From assembly GCF_009858335.1 (NCBI RefSeq), contig NZ_VMSE01000001.1:682001-746000 (forward strand): a stretch of DNA of 64,000 nucleotides. Reading direction: 5' to 3'. This document shows positions 26,889 to 36,560 of this stretch, piece by piece. The stretch's first letter is position 1. Each line of letters begins with the position of its first letter. The notes under the pieces were generated by a model, which saw only the letters and a list, made by a program, of their open reading frames with translations, ran no database searches and was not told the DNA's origin. This stretch comes from Methylovorus glucosotrophus (lineage in GTDB: Bacteria; Pseudomonadota; Gammaproteobacteria; Burkholderiales; Methylophilaceae). The position numbers and the translations under genes are program-made.

Positions 26889-26975
26889 ATTGTGAGTTAT
26901 GCGGGAAAGTTTAGGGTTTACAGGGCGCTTTGCCAGCGTATAGTAGCTTGAACTGATACAGGTGAAGGAGTTGCA

Positions 26976-27356
26976 ATGACCAGGTTTGCCCGACTCTTGC
27001 TGGCCAGCATGGTGTTCATCCCTGTTGGTCAATCGATGGCGGAAGAGAGCACGCTGGGTGCTATTCCGGCATTATCCAATAGTAATAATGCATCCTCCGG
27101 TGTGGCTGTCAGCCCGCCTGCCCAACTGAATACCCGCTCGCGCCTGTCACCGGTGATTGTGTTGCCACCCGAGAGTCTGGAGCCACGTACGCTGGTGGTG
27201 CCATTGCCAAGTGAGGGTGGTCCGCCGGTTGTGATGCGCAAGAACAGTATTGAGGTGGTGCCGAGTTTGCAGCCAGCCTTGCCAAAGTCCAAGGCCAGTC
27301 CAGATGCAGGGAATGTCACCGGCAACAGAAAACCGTTGCCGCCTGTCGTGGATTAA
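26976..27356 (+). CDS. Secreted Pro-rich hypothetical protein
   Basis: This 126-residue protein has a clear signal peptide (RLLLASMVFIPVGQSMA) behind GAAGGAG. The mature chain is rich in Pro, Ser and Asn with no Cys and no recognisable domain (VIVLPPESLEPRTLVVPLP; PALPKSKASPD). It probably acts in the periplasm or outside the cell and is largely disordered. No function is assigned. Confidence 0.65.
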   Translation: MTRFARLLLASMVFIPVGQSMAEESTLGAIPALSNSNNASSGVAVSPPAQLNTRSRLSPVIVLPPESLEPRTLVVPLPSEGGPPVVMRKNSIEVVPSLQPALPKSKASPDAGNVTGNRKPLPPVVD

Positions 27357-27389
27357 GCTGCGCTCGGGCGATGCCCGTTTTGCAGCGGG

Positions 27390-28742
27390 TCAGGCGGTGC
27401 GGGCTGCTTGATTTGATGGGGAGCTGGTTTTGTGCACCAGGCGCGCCTTGGGGAATACGGCGCTGAAGGTACTGCCTTTGCCGAATTCGCTTTCAATATC
27501 CAATCTTGCCTGGTGGCGCGTCAGGATATGCTTGACGATGGAAAGCCCCAGACCCGTGCCCCCGGTCTCGCGGGAGCGGCTACGGTCTACCCGGTAAAAG
27601 CGTTCAGTCAGCCGGTCGATGTGCTGTTGTTCAATCCCCAGCCCGGTGTCCTTGACGCTGAATACGCCATCGGTGCCACGCGTCTTCCAGCTGATATGAA
27701 TGCTGCCACCCGTTGGTGTATAGCGAATGGCATTGCTCACCAGATTGCCCAGAGCGCTGTGCAGTTCCTCCAACGCACCTGTCAGGTTCAGCGTGGTGTC
27801 CGCCTCCAGGGTGATGGTATGGCGATCATTGCTGAGGCCACGCGCTTCGTTCATCACCATGCTCAGCAGGGCATTGATATCAATTTCGGTATCCTGCGGG
27901 ATGGTGGGGCTATTTTCCAGTTGCGACAAGGTCAGCAGGTCTTCCACCAGCCTGCGCATGCGGCCTGTCTGCTCCTGCATCATGTCAAAGTAGCTGCGCG
28001 TGCTATCGGGTACCGCGCCATCCATGTCGCTCAGTGTTTCCAGAAAGCCGCCTACTACCGTCAAAGGTGTGCGCAACTCATGGGAGACATTGGCAATGAA
28101 ATCGCGCCGCATGTGCTCGACTTTTTCCAGCTGGCTGATATCGCGACTGATCAGCAGTTTCTGGTTGATGCCGAACGGGATGATCTGCAATTCAAGGGTG
28201 GTATCGGCGAGTCGCCAGGACTTGAGTTTGATCGGGTCGGTGTAGTTGTGTGAATCGAGGTAGCTGATGAAGTCACTGCTACGCACCAGATAACTGATAG
28301 GCTGGCCGACGTCCTGCTTCATGGAAAGGCCAAGGTGCCGTTCCGCAGGCGGGTTGCACCACTCGATCAGGTCATGGCCATTCAACAGCACCACGCCATC
28401 TGGCAGGGCGCTGGCGGCATGACGAAAGCGATCGAGCGCCGAGCTCAGCTGGGTCTGGCTGCGGCTGTAACGACGCTGCTGATGGTAGATGGCGGCGAAT
28501 ACATCTTCCCAGATGCCAGTGCCCAGCGGCATGGTGGCGAGATCGGGTTTGTTGAACCACTGCAGGAGTTTGTGTATCCAGTAAAGGTGGGTGGCGAGGT
28601 AAAGCACGACGCCCACGCCAAATACCAGTAATGCTGCAATTTCATCGACGACAGCCCACACCACCAGGCTGACGGTCACTAACAAAAAGCCGAGCCAGAA
28701 AGCTCTCCAACGAATATCGTGCACGCGGCTACCATTCCACAA
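27390..28742 (-). CDS. phoR: PhoR-like phosphate sensor histidine kinase
   Basis: This 450-residue kinase has two N-terminal hydrophobic helices (about 10-47), a PAS region (LPDGVVLLNGHDLIEWCN), a HisKA dimerisation box with the phosphorylated His in FIANVSHELRTPLT, and an HATPase_c domain with N, G1 and G2 boxes (LVSNAIRYT, DTGLGIE, GGTGLGLSIVK). The order and length match PhoR, which senses phosphate through the PstSCAB-PhoU complex. It lies 70 bp downstream of phoB in the same direction. Confidence 0.93.
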   Translation of the reverse strand: MWNGSRVHDIRWRAFWLGFLLVTVSLVVWAVVDEIAALLVFGVGVVLYLATHLYWIHKLLQWFNKPDLATMPLGTGIWEDVFAAIYHQQRRYSRSQTQLSSALDRFRHAASALPDGVVLLNGHDLIEWCNPPAERHLGLSMKQDVGQPISYLVRSSDFISYLDSHNYTDPIKLKSWRLADTTLELQIIPFGINQKLLISRDISQLEKVEHMRRDFIANVSHELRTPLTVVGGFLETLSDMDGAVPDSTRSYFDMMQEQTGRMRRLVEDLLTLSQLENSPTIPQDTEIDINALLSMVMNEARGLSNDRHTITLEADTTLNLTGALEELHSALGNLVSNAIRYTPTGGSIHISWKTRGTDGVFSVKDTGLGIEQQHIDRLTERFYRVDRSRSRETGGTGLGLSIVKHILTRHQARLDIESEFGKGSTFSAVFPKARLVHKTSSPSNQAARTA

Positions 28743-28812
28743 ATTAATAAATCACTTGCTGGAGCATTCGGCAGCCCCGACAAGTGCGACGTTGGCAAAG
28801 CGTTATTATGAG

Positions 28813-29499
28813 CTAGTGCGCCGAGAAACGATAGCCAACACCGCGGACGGTCTGGATCAGGTCTTCGTGCCCAGAGTCAGCCAGCGCCAGACGCAGACGG
28901 CGAATATGCACGTCTACCGTGCGGTCTTCGACAAATACGCGATCGCCCCACACGCGGTCCAGAACCTGGCTGCGCGAGTGCACGCGCTCAGGGTTTGACA
29001 TGAGGTAATGCAGCAGGCGGAATTCAGTCGGGCCAAGGTCCAGCGTGGTGCCGTTGCCGGTGACGCGGTGCGTTACCGGGTCCAGACGCAAGCCACCGAC
29101 TTCGATCGGGTCATCCGTCATCTGCGGTGCACGTCGACGCAACACGGCCTTGATACGGGCATTCAGCTCACGCGGGCTGAAGGGCTTGGTGACATAGTCA
29201 TCGGCCCCCACTTCCAGGCCTTTTACCTTGTCGGCTTCTTCGCCGCGTGCCGTCAGCATGATGATGGGGATAGCCTTGGTGAATTCATCCGACTTTAACT
29301 TGCGTGCAAACTCAATGCCGCTCATGCCCGGTAGCATCCAGTCCAGTATGATCAGATCAGGCAATGCTTCGCGAATCAGCATTTGTGCTTGCTCAACGCT
29401 GAGCGCGCGAATCGGGTTGTGACCGGCCTGGGTCAGATTAAGGGCAAGAAGCTCCTGAATGGCAGGTTCATCTTCAACAATCAATATGTTAGCGGGCAT
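28813..29499 (-). CDS. phoB: PhoB phosphate regulon response regulator
   Basis: This 228-residue OmpR/PhoB-type regulator has a receiver domain with the phospho-acceptor Asp in DLIILDWMLPG, matching E. coli PhoB closely, and a C-terminal winged helix (RVHSRSQVLDRVWGD, and TVDVHIRRLRLAL). Its upstream region carries a Pho box and -10 with canonical geometry, so it should activate its own promoter when phosphate is low. It forms an operon with phoR. Confidence 0.95.
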   Translation of the reverse strand: MPANILIVEDEPAIQELLALNLTQAGHNPIRALSVEQAQMLIREALPDLIILDWMLPGMSGIEFARKLKSDEFTKAIPIIMLTARGEEADKVKGLEVGADDYVTKPFSPRELNARIKAVLRRRAPQMTDDPIEVGGLRLDPVTHRVTGNGTTLDLGPTEFRLLHYLMSNPERVHSRSQVLDRVWGDRVFVEDRTVDVHIRRLRLALADSGHEDLIQTVRGVGYRFSAH

Positions 29500-29531
29500 T
29501 TCATTTATCCTTGGCTTTTGCAGTGCTGCTT

Positions 29532-29565
29532 ACTATATGACGTTAATATGACAGATTGATGACAC
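29532..29565 (-). promoter_or_regulatory. Pho box and -10 of phoB
   Basis: On the minus strand, units GTGTCATCAAT and CTGTCATATTA (29565 down to 29544) are followed by six bases (ACGTCA) and TATAGT (29537-29532), the geometry of known PhoB-activated promoters such as E. coli phoA, with an identical -10. The unit ACGTCATATAG continues the 11-base register. The predicted transcript starts near 29525, about 25 bases before phoB. Confidence 0.8.
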
Positions 29566-29683
29566 TTGATAAACCCGAATTTTAATGCAGATTGCCAACC
29601 CTGTTTTTTTATATGATGATCTTGGCTGTCAGGTATTTGTTACTCATTAATCTTTGAAATAATAAAAAATCAGGGAGTCGGAG

Positions 29684-31351
29684 ATGGCTGGATTTCTTTC
29701 TAAGGAACGTATTATTACCGGCGGTAATTTTAACCGCTGGCTTATTCCACCCGCGGCGCTGGCGGTGCATCTATGTATCGGCATGGCCTATGGCTTTTCC
29801 GTTTTCTGGAAGCCGTTGGGCAATGCGCTGGTAGGTGAAGATGGCAAACCGCTGGCTGTCTGTGCTGCGGGCGCTGTGACGGTAGCGGACAAACTGAGCG
29901 GTACATGGCGCGCCCTGTTTGCCACGGATTGTAATTGGACCCAGTTTGACCTGGGCTGGATGTACACCCTGTTCTTTGTACTGCTGGGCTGTTCCGCTGC
30001 CTTGTGGGGCGGCTGGCTGGAACGGGCCGGTCCACGCAAGGCGGGCCTGGTGGCCACTGTCTGCTGGTGTGGCGGCTTGTTAATCTCCGCTCTCGGCGTC
30101 TATACCCACCAGTTATGGATGATGTGGCTGGGCTCGGGGGTGATCGGTGGCATCGGGCTGGGGCTGGGCTATATTTCGCCAGTATCTACCCTGATCAAGT
30201 GGTTCCCTGATCGTCGTGGCATGGCAACCGGCATGGCCATCATGGGCTTTGGCGGCGGCGCCATGATCGGTTCGCCGTTGGCTACCAAGCTGATGAGCTA
30301 TTTTGCCACGCCAACAGCGCCCGGCGTTTGGCAAACCTTTGTGATGCTCGCGCTGATCTATACCGTCTTCATGCTCTGCGGTTCACTGGGATATCGCGTA
30401 CCCGCCTCGGACTGGAAGCCTGCCAACTGGGTGCCACCCGTCAAGAACGCAAGCTCAGGCATGATCGCCACGCGCCATGTTCATATTAACCACGCTCACA
30501 AAACGCCACAGTTCTGGTTGTTGTGGCTGATCCTGTGCATGAATGTGTCTGCCAGTATCGGCATTATCGGGGCTGCGGCGCCTATGCTGCAGGAGACTTT
30601 TGGTGGCGCCTTGATTGACCAGGGCTCCTTGAGCTTTGCCGATATCAAGAAGGACGAAGTCCTGATTGCCAGTCTGGCTGCAGTCGGTGCCGGCTTTGTC
30701 GGTCTGGTGTCCTTGTTCAATATTTTCGGGCGCTTTGCCTGGGCGACATCTTCGGACAAGCTGGGACGCAAAACCACCTATTCGATTTTCTTCATCCTCG
30801 GTGCCCTGATGTACATGGCGGCGGCATGGGCTGCAGGTGCCAAGTCCCTGGCGGTATTCGTGGGCGCGTTCTGCATTATTGCCTCCATGTACGGCGGCGG
30901 CTTTGCCACCATTCCGGCCTATCTTGCCGATATGTTTGGCACGCAATTCGTGGGCGCGATACATGGCCGTCTGCTGACCGCGTGGTCTACAGCCGGTATC
31001 GTCGGGCCAGTCATCGTCAACTACATGCACGATATGCGTCTTGAAGCGCAAGTGCCGTTTGATCAGGTGTATGGCCCTATCTTCTATGTGCTCGCCGGCA
31101 TGCTGGTGATTGGCTTTGTGGCGAATTTGCTGGTGCGCCCTGTTGCCAGCAAGCACTTCATGACCGATGCCGAACTGGCAGAGGAGAAGAAGCTGGCACA
31201 TGAAAAAGTGCTCCCAGGTAACGAGTCGCAAGCAAAAGCCGCCAGCGGCGGTTCACGCGTATTGGCAGTATTTGCCTGGCTCGCAGTGGGCATTCCGGTG
31301 AGTTATGGCATCTGGAGTACCTTGCAAAAAGCCTGGGCACTGTTCCACTAA
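29684..31351 (+). CDS. OFA-family MFS transporter
   Basis: This 555-residue membrane protein has 12 or more predicted helices. It resembles the oxalate/formate antiporter (OFA) branch: an N-terminal helix with AVHLCIGMAYGFSVFWKPL, the MFS motif A region (WLERAGPRKAG), and long loops between helices 1 and 2 and at the centre. The substrate is probably a small carboxylate (formate, oxalate or lactate); a methylotroph could use it for formate, but this is not shown. It is divergent from phoB and ends near a large hairpin. Confidence 0.85.
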   Translation: MAGFLSKERIITGGNFNRWLIPPAALAVHLCIGMAYGFSVFWKPLGNALVGEDGKPLAVCAAGAVTVADKLSGTWRALFATDCNWTQFDLGWMYTLFFVLLGCSAALWGGWLERAGPRKAGLVATVCWCGGLLISALGVYTHQLWMMWLGSGVIGGIGLGLGYISPVSTLIKWFPDRRGMATGMAIMGFGGGAMIGSPLATKLMSYFATPTAPGVWQTFVMLALIYTVFMLCGSLGYRVPASDWKPANWVPPVKNASSGMIATRHVHINHAHKTPQFWLLWLILCMNVSASIGIIGAAAPMLQETFGGALIDQGSLSFADIKKDEVLIASLAAVGAGFVGLVSLFNIFGRFAWATSSDKLGRKTTYSIFFILGALMYMAAAWAAGAKSLAVFVGAFCIIASMYGGGFATIPAYLADMFGTQFVGAIHGRLLTAWSTAGIVGPVIVNYMHDMRLEAQVPFDQVYGPIFYVLAGMLVIGFVANLLVRPVASKHFMTDAELAEEKKLAHEKVLPGNESQAKAASGGSRVLAVFAWLAVGIPVSYGIWSTLQKAWALFH

Positions 31352-31376
31352 GTCACGGTTTTCACCTCATGTCTCC

Positions 31377-31405
31377 GGCAGTCCTGGGCATATGCCCGGG
31401 CTGCC
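31377..31405 (+). terminator. Terminator-like hairpin after the OFA transporter gene
   Basis: GGCAGTCCTGGGCAT pairs with ATGCCCGGGCTGCC through a 14-bp stem containing G-U pairs. A short T-run (GTTTC) follows. Confidence 0.6.
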
Positions 31406-31564
31406 GTTTCCCAAGCGTATGCGGCTAGGCTATAATTCAGCCTTAATTTTCCCGTTTGACGCATGTGCTTGTCTTTAAAGTGCAATGGCATAGCGTCATC
31501 CAGCATTGGACATCACGTAATTCTCGGCCTTGGCCTTTCTAAATTTAAAGTATGTGGAGTAAAT

Positions 31565-32014
31565 GTGAGAGAACTCGCGATTGATTTAAACGGTTCCGGT
31601 TTGCAAATCGGCATTGTCCTGTCTCGCTTCAACAGCGATGTGGGTCAGGGCCTGCTGGCAGCCTGCAAGGCCGAACTGCTGAAGCGTGGCGTGGCGGAAG
31701 ATGCCATTACCCTGGCAACCGTGCCAGGCGCGCTGGAAACCCCATTGGTATTGCACCATATGGCAGATAGCCAGAAATACGATGCCCTTATCGCCCTGGG
31801 TGCGATTATTCGTGGCGAGACCTATCACTTTGAAGTGGTTTCAAATGAATCCGCGCGCGGTATTTCCGAGGTTCAGCTGAATACTGGCGTTCCTGTCGCC
31901 AACGCTATCCTCACCACCGAGAATGACGAGCAGGCGCTGGAGCGTGTGGCTGTCAAGGGTGCTGAAGCTGCAGCGGTTGCAATTGAGATGGTTAACCTGT
32001 TGAAGGCTTTATGA
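31565..32014 (+). CDS. ribH: 6,7-dimethyl-8-ribityllumazine synthase
   Basis: The enzyme makes the riboflavin precursor lumazine from ribitylamino-uracil and dihydroxybutanone phosphate. The 149-residue protein has [14 protein letters not shown] and [21 protein letters not shown], the family substrate motifs. The start is a GTG at 31565 with GGAG five bases before it; an in-frame extension to 31463 does not look protein-like. A TATAAT at 31431 may be the promoter. It overlaps nusB by four bases, the widespread ribH-nusB pair. Confidence 0.95.
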   Translation: MRELAIDLNGSGLQIGIVLSRFNSDVGQGLLAACKAELLKRGVAEDAITLATVPGALETPLVLHHMADSQKYDALIALGAIIRGETYHFEVVSNESARGISEVQLNTGVPVANAILTTENDEQALERVAVKGAEAAAVAIEMVNLLKAL

Positions 32015-32487
32015 GCGATACCGATCAAAAGCCTAGCGATGCCAAGCCGGTAAAAGCCTCGAGAAATCGTCGCAAGTCGCGCGAACTGGCCCTGAAAGGC
32101 ATTTATCGCAACCTGATGAATCAGGCCGATTTTCGCGCCATCCTGCGTGAGCTGGCGGACGAGCCGGAATTTGACAAGGCCGACCAGGAATACCTGCGCA
32201 AATTGCTGGACGGTGTGCTGGCGGAGCGCGAAGAGCTGGATCGCCGGATTGCCGTGTTTGTGGATAGACCCATGCAGGAACTCAGCCCGATCGAACATGG
32301 CATTCTCTGCCTGTCGGCCTATGAGCTGATTTTTGACCTGAGCATTCCCTATCGCGTCGCGATCAATGAAGGCGTCGAACTTGCCAAGATTTATGGCGGC
32401 ACCGATGGCCATAAATACGTTAATGGCGTGCTCGACAAGCTGGCTGCCGAAGCCCGTCCGGGCGAAGTCAGCCGTCACACCCGCTAG
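32011..32487 (+). CDS. nusB: Transcription antitermination factor NusB
   Basis: This 158-residue all-helical protein binds boxA RNA with S10 and prevents early termination of rRNA transcripts. Motifs are [24 protein letters not shown] and the late [17 protein letters not shown] segment, then [13 protein letters not shown] and [11 protein letters not shown]. Its start overlaps the end of ribH (ATGA). A perfect terminator follows. Confidence 0.95.
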   Translation: MSDTDQKPSDAKPVKASRNRRKSRELALKGIYRNLMNQADFRAILRELADEPEFDKADQEYLRKLLDGVLAEREELDRRIAVFVDRPMQELSPIEHGILCLSAYELIFDLSIPYRVAINEGVELAKIYGGTDGHKYVNGVLDKLAAEARPGEVSRHTR

Positions 32488-32496
32488 TCATCATCC

Positions 32497-32532
32497 GCTT
32501 GGCAGGACGTGTCACATCTCGTCCTGCCAAGC
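32497..32532 (+). terminator. Terminator hairpin after nusB
   Basis: GCTTGGCAGGACG pairs perfectly with CGTCCTGCCAAGC through a 13-bp stem with a 10-base loop. Only a short T-rich tract follows. Confidence 0.75.
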
Positions 32533-32568
32533 TTCAATTTCCCCTGTCTCCCATGTAAGATCAAGCGC

Positions 32569-32591
32569 CTGGTCAGACCTCTGCTGACCAG
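32569..32591 (+). promoter_or_regulatory. Hairpin in the nusB-FHA gap
   Basis: CTGGTCAG, 7-base loop, CTGACCAG: a perfect 8-bp stem about 60 bases before the FHA gene. It could be an operator, a second weak terminator or a leader structure; nothing decides between them. Confidence 0.35.
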
Positions 32592-32653
32592 TAAAAGGGT
32601 GCTGCTGTATTTCCCATCCTTAATTCCTGGCCCGCAGATTTGGAAAATTTCAC

Positions 32654-33352
32654 ATGGCAAAGCTGCTCTTCTCTCTGGATGGCAATCTGCTCGGCGAATA
32701 TCCCCTGGACAAACCGTTGCTGCGGATTGGCCGCCGTCGGGACAACGACATTGCCATCGATAATCTCATGATCAGTGGCGAGCATGCTCAAGTCATGTCG
32801 ATCGGCCGGAATGCCTTGTTGCAGGATCTGGATAGTACAAACGGTACCATGATTAATGGAGTGCGCGTGAAGCAGCATGTATTGCAGCATGGCGACATCA
32901 TCATGCTGGGGCACTACCAATTGCGCTATTGGGACGAGGCAGCCGCCTCCGGCAATCCTGTTCCCGTTGATGCCTCAGCGGTTGCGCCTGAGGCAGATGA
33001 ATCACATCCATTTTCTCGTGTATGGCCGTCCGGGGAGAGGGCCGCGTCGGCAGGCACCTGCGCGGGTCGGCTCTATGTCATTAGTGGCCCGGATTTCGGC
33101 AAGGATATTTTGCTGAACCAGGCTGTCACCCACCTGGGTAGCTCCGATATGCCCGTGGCGATGATCTTGCAGGATGGAGCTGATTACCGGATTCAGCCTG
33201 TGGAAGGTGGCGAGTCACTGACGGTGAATGGTCGCCCGCTAGCGGGCAATATGGCGGGCGAGCCAGGCCTGCAACTGCAGGATCATGATCTGATCGCCTA
33301 CGATGGCGTAAAAATGGAGTTTTATCTGGCTGCGGATGAAACCGCGCTTTAA
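32654..33352 (+). CDS. FHA-domain protein
   Basis: This 232-residue cytosolic protein has an N-terminal FHA phosphothreonine-binding domain (about 20-90) with RIGRRRDND, SGEHAQ and DLDSTNGTMING, the conserved Arg/Ser/His/Asn set. Residues 130-230 look like a second, degenerate FHA-like fold (YVISGPDFGKDILL; LTVNGRPL). No Ser/Thr kinase is in the window, so the partner is unknown. Confidence 0.88.
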   Translation: MAKLLFSLDGNLLGEYPLDKPLLRIGRRRDNDIAIDNLMISGEHAQVMSIGRNALLQDLDSTNGTMINGVRVKQHVLQHGDIIMLGHYQLRYWDEAAASGNPVPVDASAVAPEADESHPFSRVWPSGERAASAGTCAGRLYVISGPDFGKDILLNQAVTHLGSSDMPVAMILQDGADYRIQPVEGGESLTVNGRPLAGNMAGEPGLQLQDHDLIAYDGVKMEFYLAADETAL

Positions 33353-33376
33353 GCCTGCAAGCCCGGCGGTTGTTAG

Positions 33377-34132
33377 TTAGAGCAGGCTGCTGTTGCAGCC
33401 TGTGGCGTCCAGGCGCAGATAGCTGCCCTGTTCATACCAGTCGCCCAATACCCAGCGCTGACAACTGTGTCCATGCAGCGTGAGCTGATGGCAAGCAGGG
33501 CGATGGGTATGGCCATGAATCAGTAATTCGGGATATGCCCAATCAGAGAATAAAGCAGCAACGGCCTCATCATTGACATCCATGATGTCAGCCTGCTTGA
33601 TGGATTTTTCGGATTCGCTGCGCATGCGTATGGCTTCAATCTGCATTTTGCGTGTTGCCAGGGGCTGTTGCAGAAAAACCTGCTGCCAGTCCAGTTTGCG
33701 CACCAGCTGACGAAACTCCTGATAGGCCACATCGTCGGTACACAGCAGATCACCATGGCTCAGCAAGACGCGCTTGCCATAAAGTTCATGCAACACGGGA
33801 TCTGCCAACAGCGTCACGCCAGACGCTTCAACAAAGCGCTCGCCGATCAGAAAGTCACGATTGCCATGCATGAAGTAGCATGCGGTGCCGGATTGCGTGA
33901 GTGCGCGCAGTCCGTGAATGATGGTCTGGTGATGCGGATCGTTGACCTCATCATCGCCCGCCCAGTATTCGAACAGATCGCCCAGAATATAAAGCCGCTC
34001 GGCATGGCGGGCTTCGCCTTGCAGCAGATGCAAAAATGCCCGGCTGATTTCCGGCCGGGCATCGCATAGATGCAGATCGGAAATGAACAGGCTATACGGC
34101 AGGGTAGCGCTCAATGCATTTCCATCTGACAT
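33377..34132 (-). CDS. lpxH: LpxH UDP-2,3-diacylglucosamine diphosphatase
   Basis: This 251-residue calcineurin-like phosphoesterase cleaves UDP-2,3-diacylglucosamine to lipid X in lipid A synthesis. Metal motifs are FISDLHLCD, GDLFEYWAGDD, GNRDFL, LSHGD and a late HGHTHRP. It lies 18 bp downstream of a cyclophilin gene, a common neighbour of lpxH in proteobacteria. Confidence 0.93.
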   Translation of the reverse strand: MSDGNALSATLPYSLFISDLHLCDARPEISRAFLHLLQGEARHAERLYILGDLFEYWAGDDEVNDPHHQTIIHGLRALTQSGTACYFMHGNRDFLIGERFVEASGVTLLADPVLHELYGKRVLLSHGDLLCTDDVAYQEFRQLVRKLDWQQVFLQQPLATRKMQIEAIRMRSESEKSIKQADIMDVNDEAVAALFSDWAYPELLIHGHTHRPACHQLTLHGHSCQRWVLGDWYEQGSYLRLDATGCNSSLL

Positions 34133-34150
34133 CAGGGTGGGGCGCCTGAA

Positions 34151-34642
34151 TTAAACGACTTCGGCGCGCTCGATAATGACGCTTTCCACGGGCACATCCT
34201 GGTGACCATTGCGGCTACCGGTCTTTACCTTTTTGATCTTGTCGATCACTTCAGTACCGGCCGTTACCTTGCCAAATACACAGTAACCCCAGCCTTGGGC
34301 GGTTGGCGAGGTGAAGTTCAGGAAGTCATTGTCTGCCACGTTGATGAAGAACTGGCTGCTTGCCGAATCCGGATTCGGGGTGCGGGCCATGGCAATGGTA
34401 TAGGCCTTGTTCACCAAGCCATTGTTGGCTTCGTTCTTGATCGGGGCATTGGTTGGCTTCTGGCTCATGCTGGGCTCAAAGCCGCCACCCTGAATCATGA
34501 AACCATCAATCACGCGATGGAAAATGGTGTTGTTGTAAAAGCCGCTTTCCACGTATTCCAGAAAGTTGGCAACGGTTGCCGGTGCTTTTTCCGCATCCAG
34601 TTCCAGAGTGATTTCACCAAAGTTGGTATGAAGTTTAACCAC
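34151..34642 (-). CDS. ppiB: Cytosolic peptidyl-prolyl isomerase (cyclophilin, PpiB)
   Basis: This 163-residue cyclophilin has no signal peptide, [14 protein letters not shown] and the ASSQFFINV active-site segments. A GTG start at 34642 follows AAAGGA, about seven bases upstream, and gives the family's usual N-terminus ([10 protein letters not shown]). A longer frame to 34744 adds 34 unrelated residues. The start lies eight bases inside the end of the preceding periplasmic cyclophilin gene, so translation is probably coupled. Confidence 0.93.
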   Translation of the reverse strand: MVKLHTNFGEITLELDAEKAPATVANFLEYVESGFYNNTIFHRVIDGFMIQGGGFEPSMSQKPTNAPIKNEANNGLVNKAYTIAMARTPNPDSASSQFFINVADNDFLNFTSPTAQGWGYCVFGKVTAGTEVIDKIKKVKTGSRNGHQDVPVESVIIERAEVV

Positions 34643-35303
34643 GTTTTTTTCCTTTAAGTGCAGGTTTTGAAGAGGGGGTGGTGGGCACTGCGCGCACGGG
34701 CTGTTCAGGCTCCACAGGGGTATCCAGCGTGGTGACTTTTTCAATCACCACGTTTTCAACCGGAACATTGTCAAACTTGCCTACGCTTCTGGTGGGGATT
34801 TTGGCCATCTTTTCCACGATGGACATGCCGCGAATGACTTTGCCAAACACGCAGTAACCAAAATAAGCCGGGTCAGGTTTGTAGAAGTTGAGAAATTTAT
34901 TGTCCGAAAGATTGATGAAAAACTGGGAACGCGCCGAATTCGGGTCAAATGCACGGGCCATGGCCAAGGTGCCTGGCTCGTTTTTCAGACCATTGTTGGC
35001 TTCGTTCTCAATCGGGTTGTAGGTGCTTTTCTCCTGAAAGTCCACGGCGAAACCTCCGCCTTGCACCATAAAGCGGTCAATGATGCGATGGAACATGGTG
35101 CCCGTATAAAAGCCGCTCTGCACGTATTGCATGAAGTTGGCGACAGTCTTGGGCGCGCGGTCAGGATACAGCTCAACAATAAAGCTGCCCAGATTGGTTT
35201 GAAACTCCAGTTGCGGTTTTTGGCTGTGAACGCCGTCGGCCATGGCGGCAGGCGTCAACATTAATAGAAAAAGGAATAGCCACGCTTCCCATCGTGTTTG
35301 CAT
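34635..35303 (-). CDS. ppiA: Periplasmic peptidyl-prolyl isomerase (cyclophilin, PpiA-like)
   Basis: This 222-residue cyclophilin has a signal peptide ([15 protein letters not shown]) and the same active-site segments as its neighbour ([22 protein letters not shown]). A Pro- and Lys-rich tail of about 25 residues follows ([13 protein letters not shown]), not usual for the family. It helps fold exported proteins. It is upstream of and overlaps the cytosolic cyclophilin gene, so one transcript supplies isomerases to both compartments. Confidence 0.88.
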   Translation of the reverse strand: MQTRWEAWLFLFLLMLTPAAMADGVHSQKPQLEFQTNLGSFIVELYPDRAPKTVANFMQYVQSGFYTGTMFHRIIDRFMVQGGGFAVDFQEKSTYNPIENEANNGLKNEPGTLAMARAFDPNSARSQFFINLSDNKFLNFYKPDPAYFGYCVFGKVIRGMSIVEKMAKIPTRSVGKFDNVPVENVVIEKVTTLDTPVEPEQPVRAVPTTPSSKPALKGKKRG

Positions 35304-35325
35304 TGATCAGGCTCCTCTGAAAGGG

Positions 35326-36540
35326 TCAAGCTGCCCCTTCGTATAATATTTTCCAGCGCTGTCCTTCGTAGATCCAGTACTGGCGTTTCCGCATGCGGCT
35401 GTCCAGGAATTCACTTTTGAATTCCTGATCAAAACTGACTACTGCCATTGGAATTTGGCTATTAGGATAGCGGATCATGCTGATATTGGATAGCACGATG
35501 CTGACGGGCTTCTTGTCAGACTGGATGCGGCGCTTCTCGCGTGACCAGCCATTGATGTCGCTGGTCTGGCTGAAAAACCGATCCGAATAATGGCTGAGAT
35601 AGCGGTCGGTATCTTGTGCTTGCCAGTCCTGGCGCCATTGGTCCAGCGCCTTTTGCAGCTGGGGTTGTTCAGGCGCTGCCTGGGTAACCCATTTCAGCTG
35701 GGAGACGATGATGAATGGCGTGCCCCCTTGCTGCAATATCGGCCCCAGGGTTTCCAGGTCAGGATTGGAAATCACGACGCAGCCATCGCTGGCGCGTGGC
35801 GGACGGCTGTAGGTGTTGCTGGGCGTGCCATGCAGCCAGATGCCGTGACCCTTTTTGCCTTGCTGCCTGTCCCACTCATTTGGATAGCTGAGGGGATAAG
35901 CGGCTCTGCCGTAAAAATCAGGCAGTTTGCTGGTCAATTTGCTGCTGGCGGTATAAACGCCCAGGGGGGTGCGCTTGTCGCCCTCGCTGGATTTCTCGCT
36001 GCCATTACGGCCGATGGTCACGTAATAGTCCGCGACGTATGTCGGTTTGCCGCCAATATTCTGATAGAGATAAAGTCGTGATTTATCGGCATCCACCACG
36101 ATGACGTATTTTTGCGTGGGGTCGATTTGCCACAACGGTTCGGGAATGCCCTGGGGGGCGTGGCTTTCCAGATAGCGCTCAATACGCATGCGTGCTTCGG
36201 CCTTGAAATCCTCCACCGAGCTTGGATTGTTTTGTGGCGTGTTGCCAAAGCCTTCCAGTTGCTGGGACTTGGCCATCAACAGGTCGCCGCGTATCAGATA
36301 GGCCAGTTTGAAGTTAGGCGCAATCGAGATGAGCTCATCCACCGTGTTCAAGGCCTGCTGCAACTGACCACGCGTGATCTGCAACAAGCCCTTCACAACC
36401 AGGCTTTCCGGGTAATTCGGGCCGAAACTGCTATTGCTGAGTGTGCCTGTGTAGTCCAGTCTATCCAGCGCAGGCACATTCCAGGGCACCATGATGGAGG
36501 CCATGAGCAGTATCTGTAAGAAGGTTTTGATCGTATTCAT
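35326..36540 (-). CDS. L,D-transpeptidase (YkuD) with NTF2-like C-terminal domain
   Basis: This 404-residue exported protein has an N-terminal hydrophobic segment, then a helical region. The YkuD catalytic domain follows with HGIWLHGTPSNTY and the SDGCVVISN nucleophile Cys motif. A C-terminal ~110-residue NTF2-like domain (QWRQDWQAQDTDRYLSHY to the end) appears to be shared with the upstream TPR protein. It forms 3-3 cross-links in peptidoglycan or attaches lipoproteins. It is 20 bp downstream of the TPR gene and no clear ribosome-binding site is visible. Confidence 0.88.
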   Translation of the reverse strand: MNTIKTFLQILLMASIMVPWNVPALDRLDYTGTLSNSSFGPNYPESLVVKGLLQITRGQLQQALNTVDELISIAPNFKLAYLIRGDLLMAKSQQLEGFGNTPQNNPSSVEDFKAEARMRIERYLESHAPQGIPEPLWQIDPTQKYVIVVDADKSRLYLYQNIGGKPTYVADYYVTIGRNGSEKSSEGDKRTPLGVYTASSKLTSKLPDFYGRAAYPLSYPNEWDRQQGKKGHGIWLHGTPSNTYSRPPRASDGCVVISNPDLETLGPILQQGGTPFIIVSQLKWVTQAAPEQPQLQKALDQWRQDWQAQDTDRYLSHYSDRFFSQTSDINGWSREKRRIQSDKKPVSIVLSNISMIRYPNSQIPMAVVSFDQEFKSEFLDSRMRKRQYWIYEGQRWKILYEGAA

Positions 36541-36560
36541 GCAGTATCAGTCACCGGCGG

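Noticed and set aside
29626..29647. Second Pho-like pair (CTGTCAGGTAT, TTGTTACTCAT) before the OFA transporter gene
   Set aside because: The second unit matches poorly and no -10 occurs at the required spacing.
31405..31564. FMN riboswitch before ribH
   Set aside because: The conserved RFN-element blocks were not recognised in the leader.
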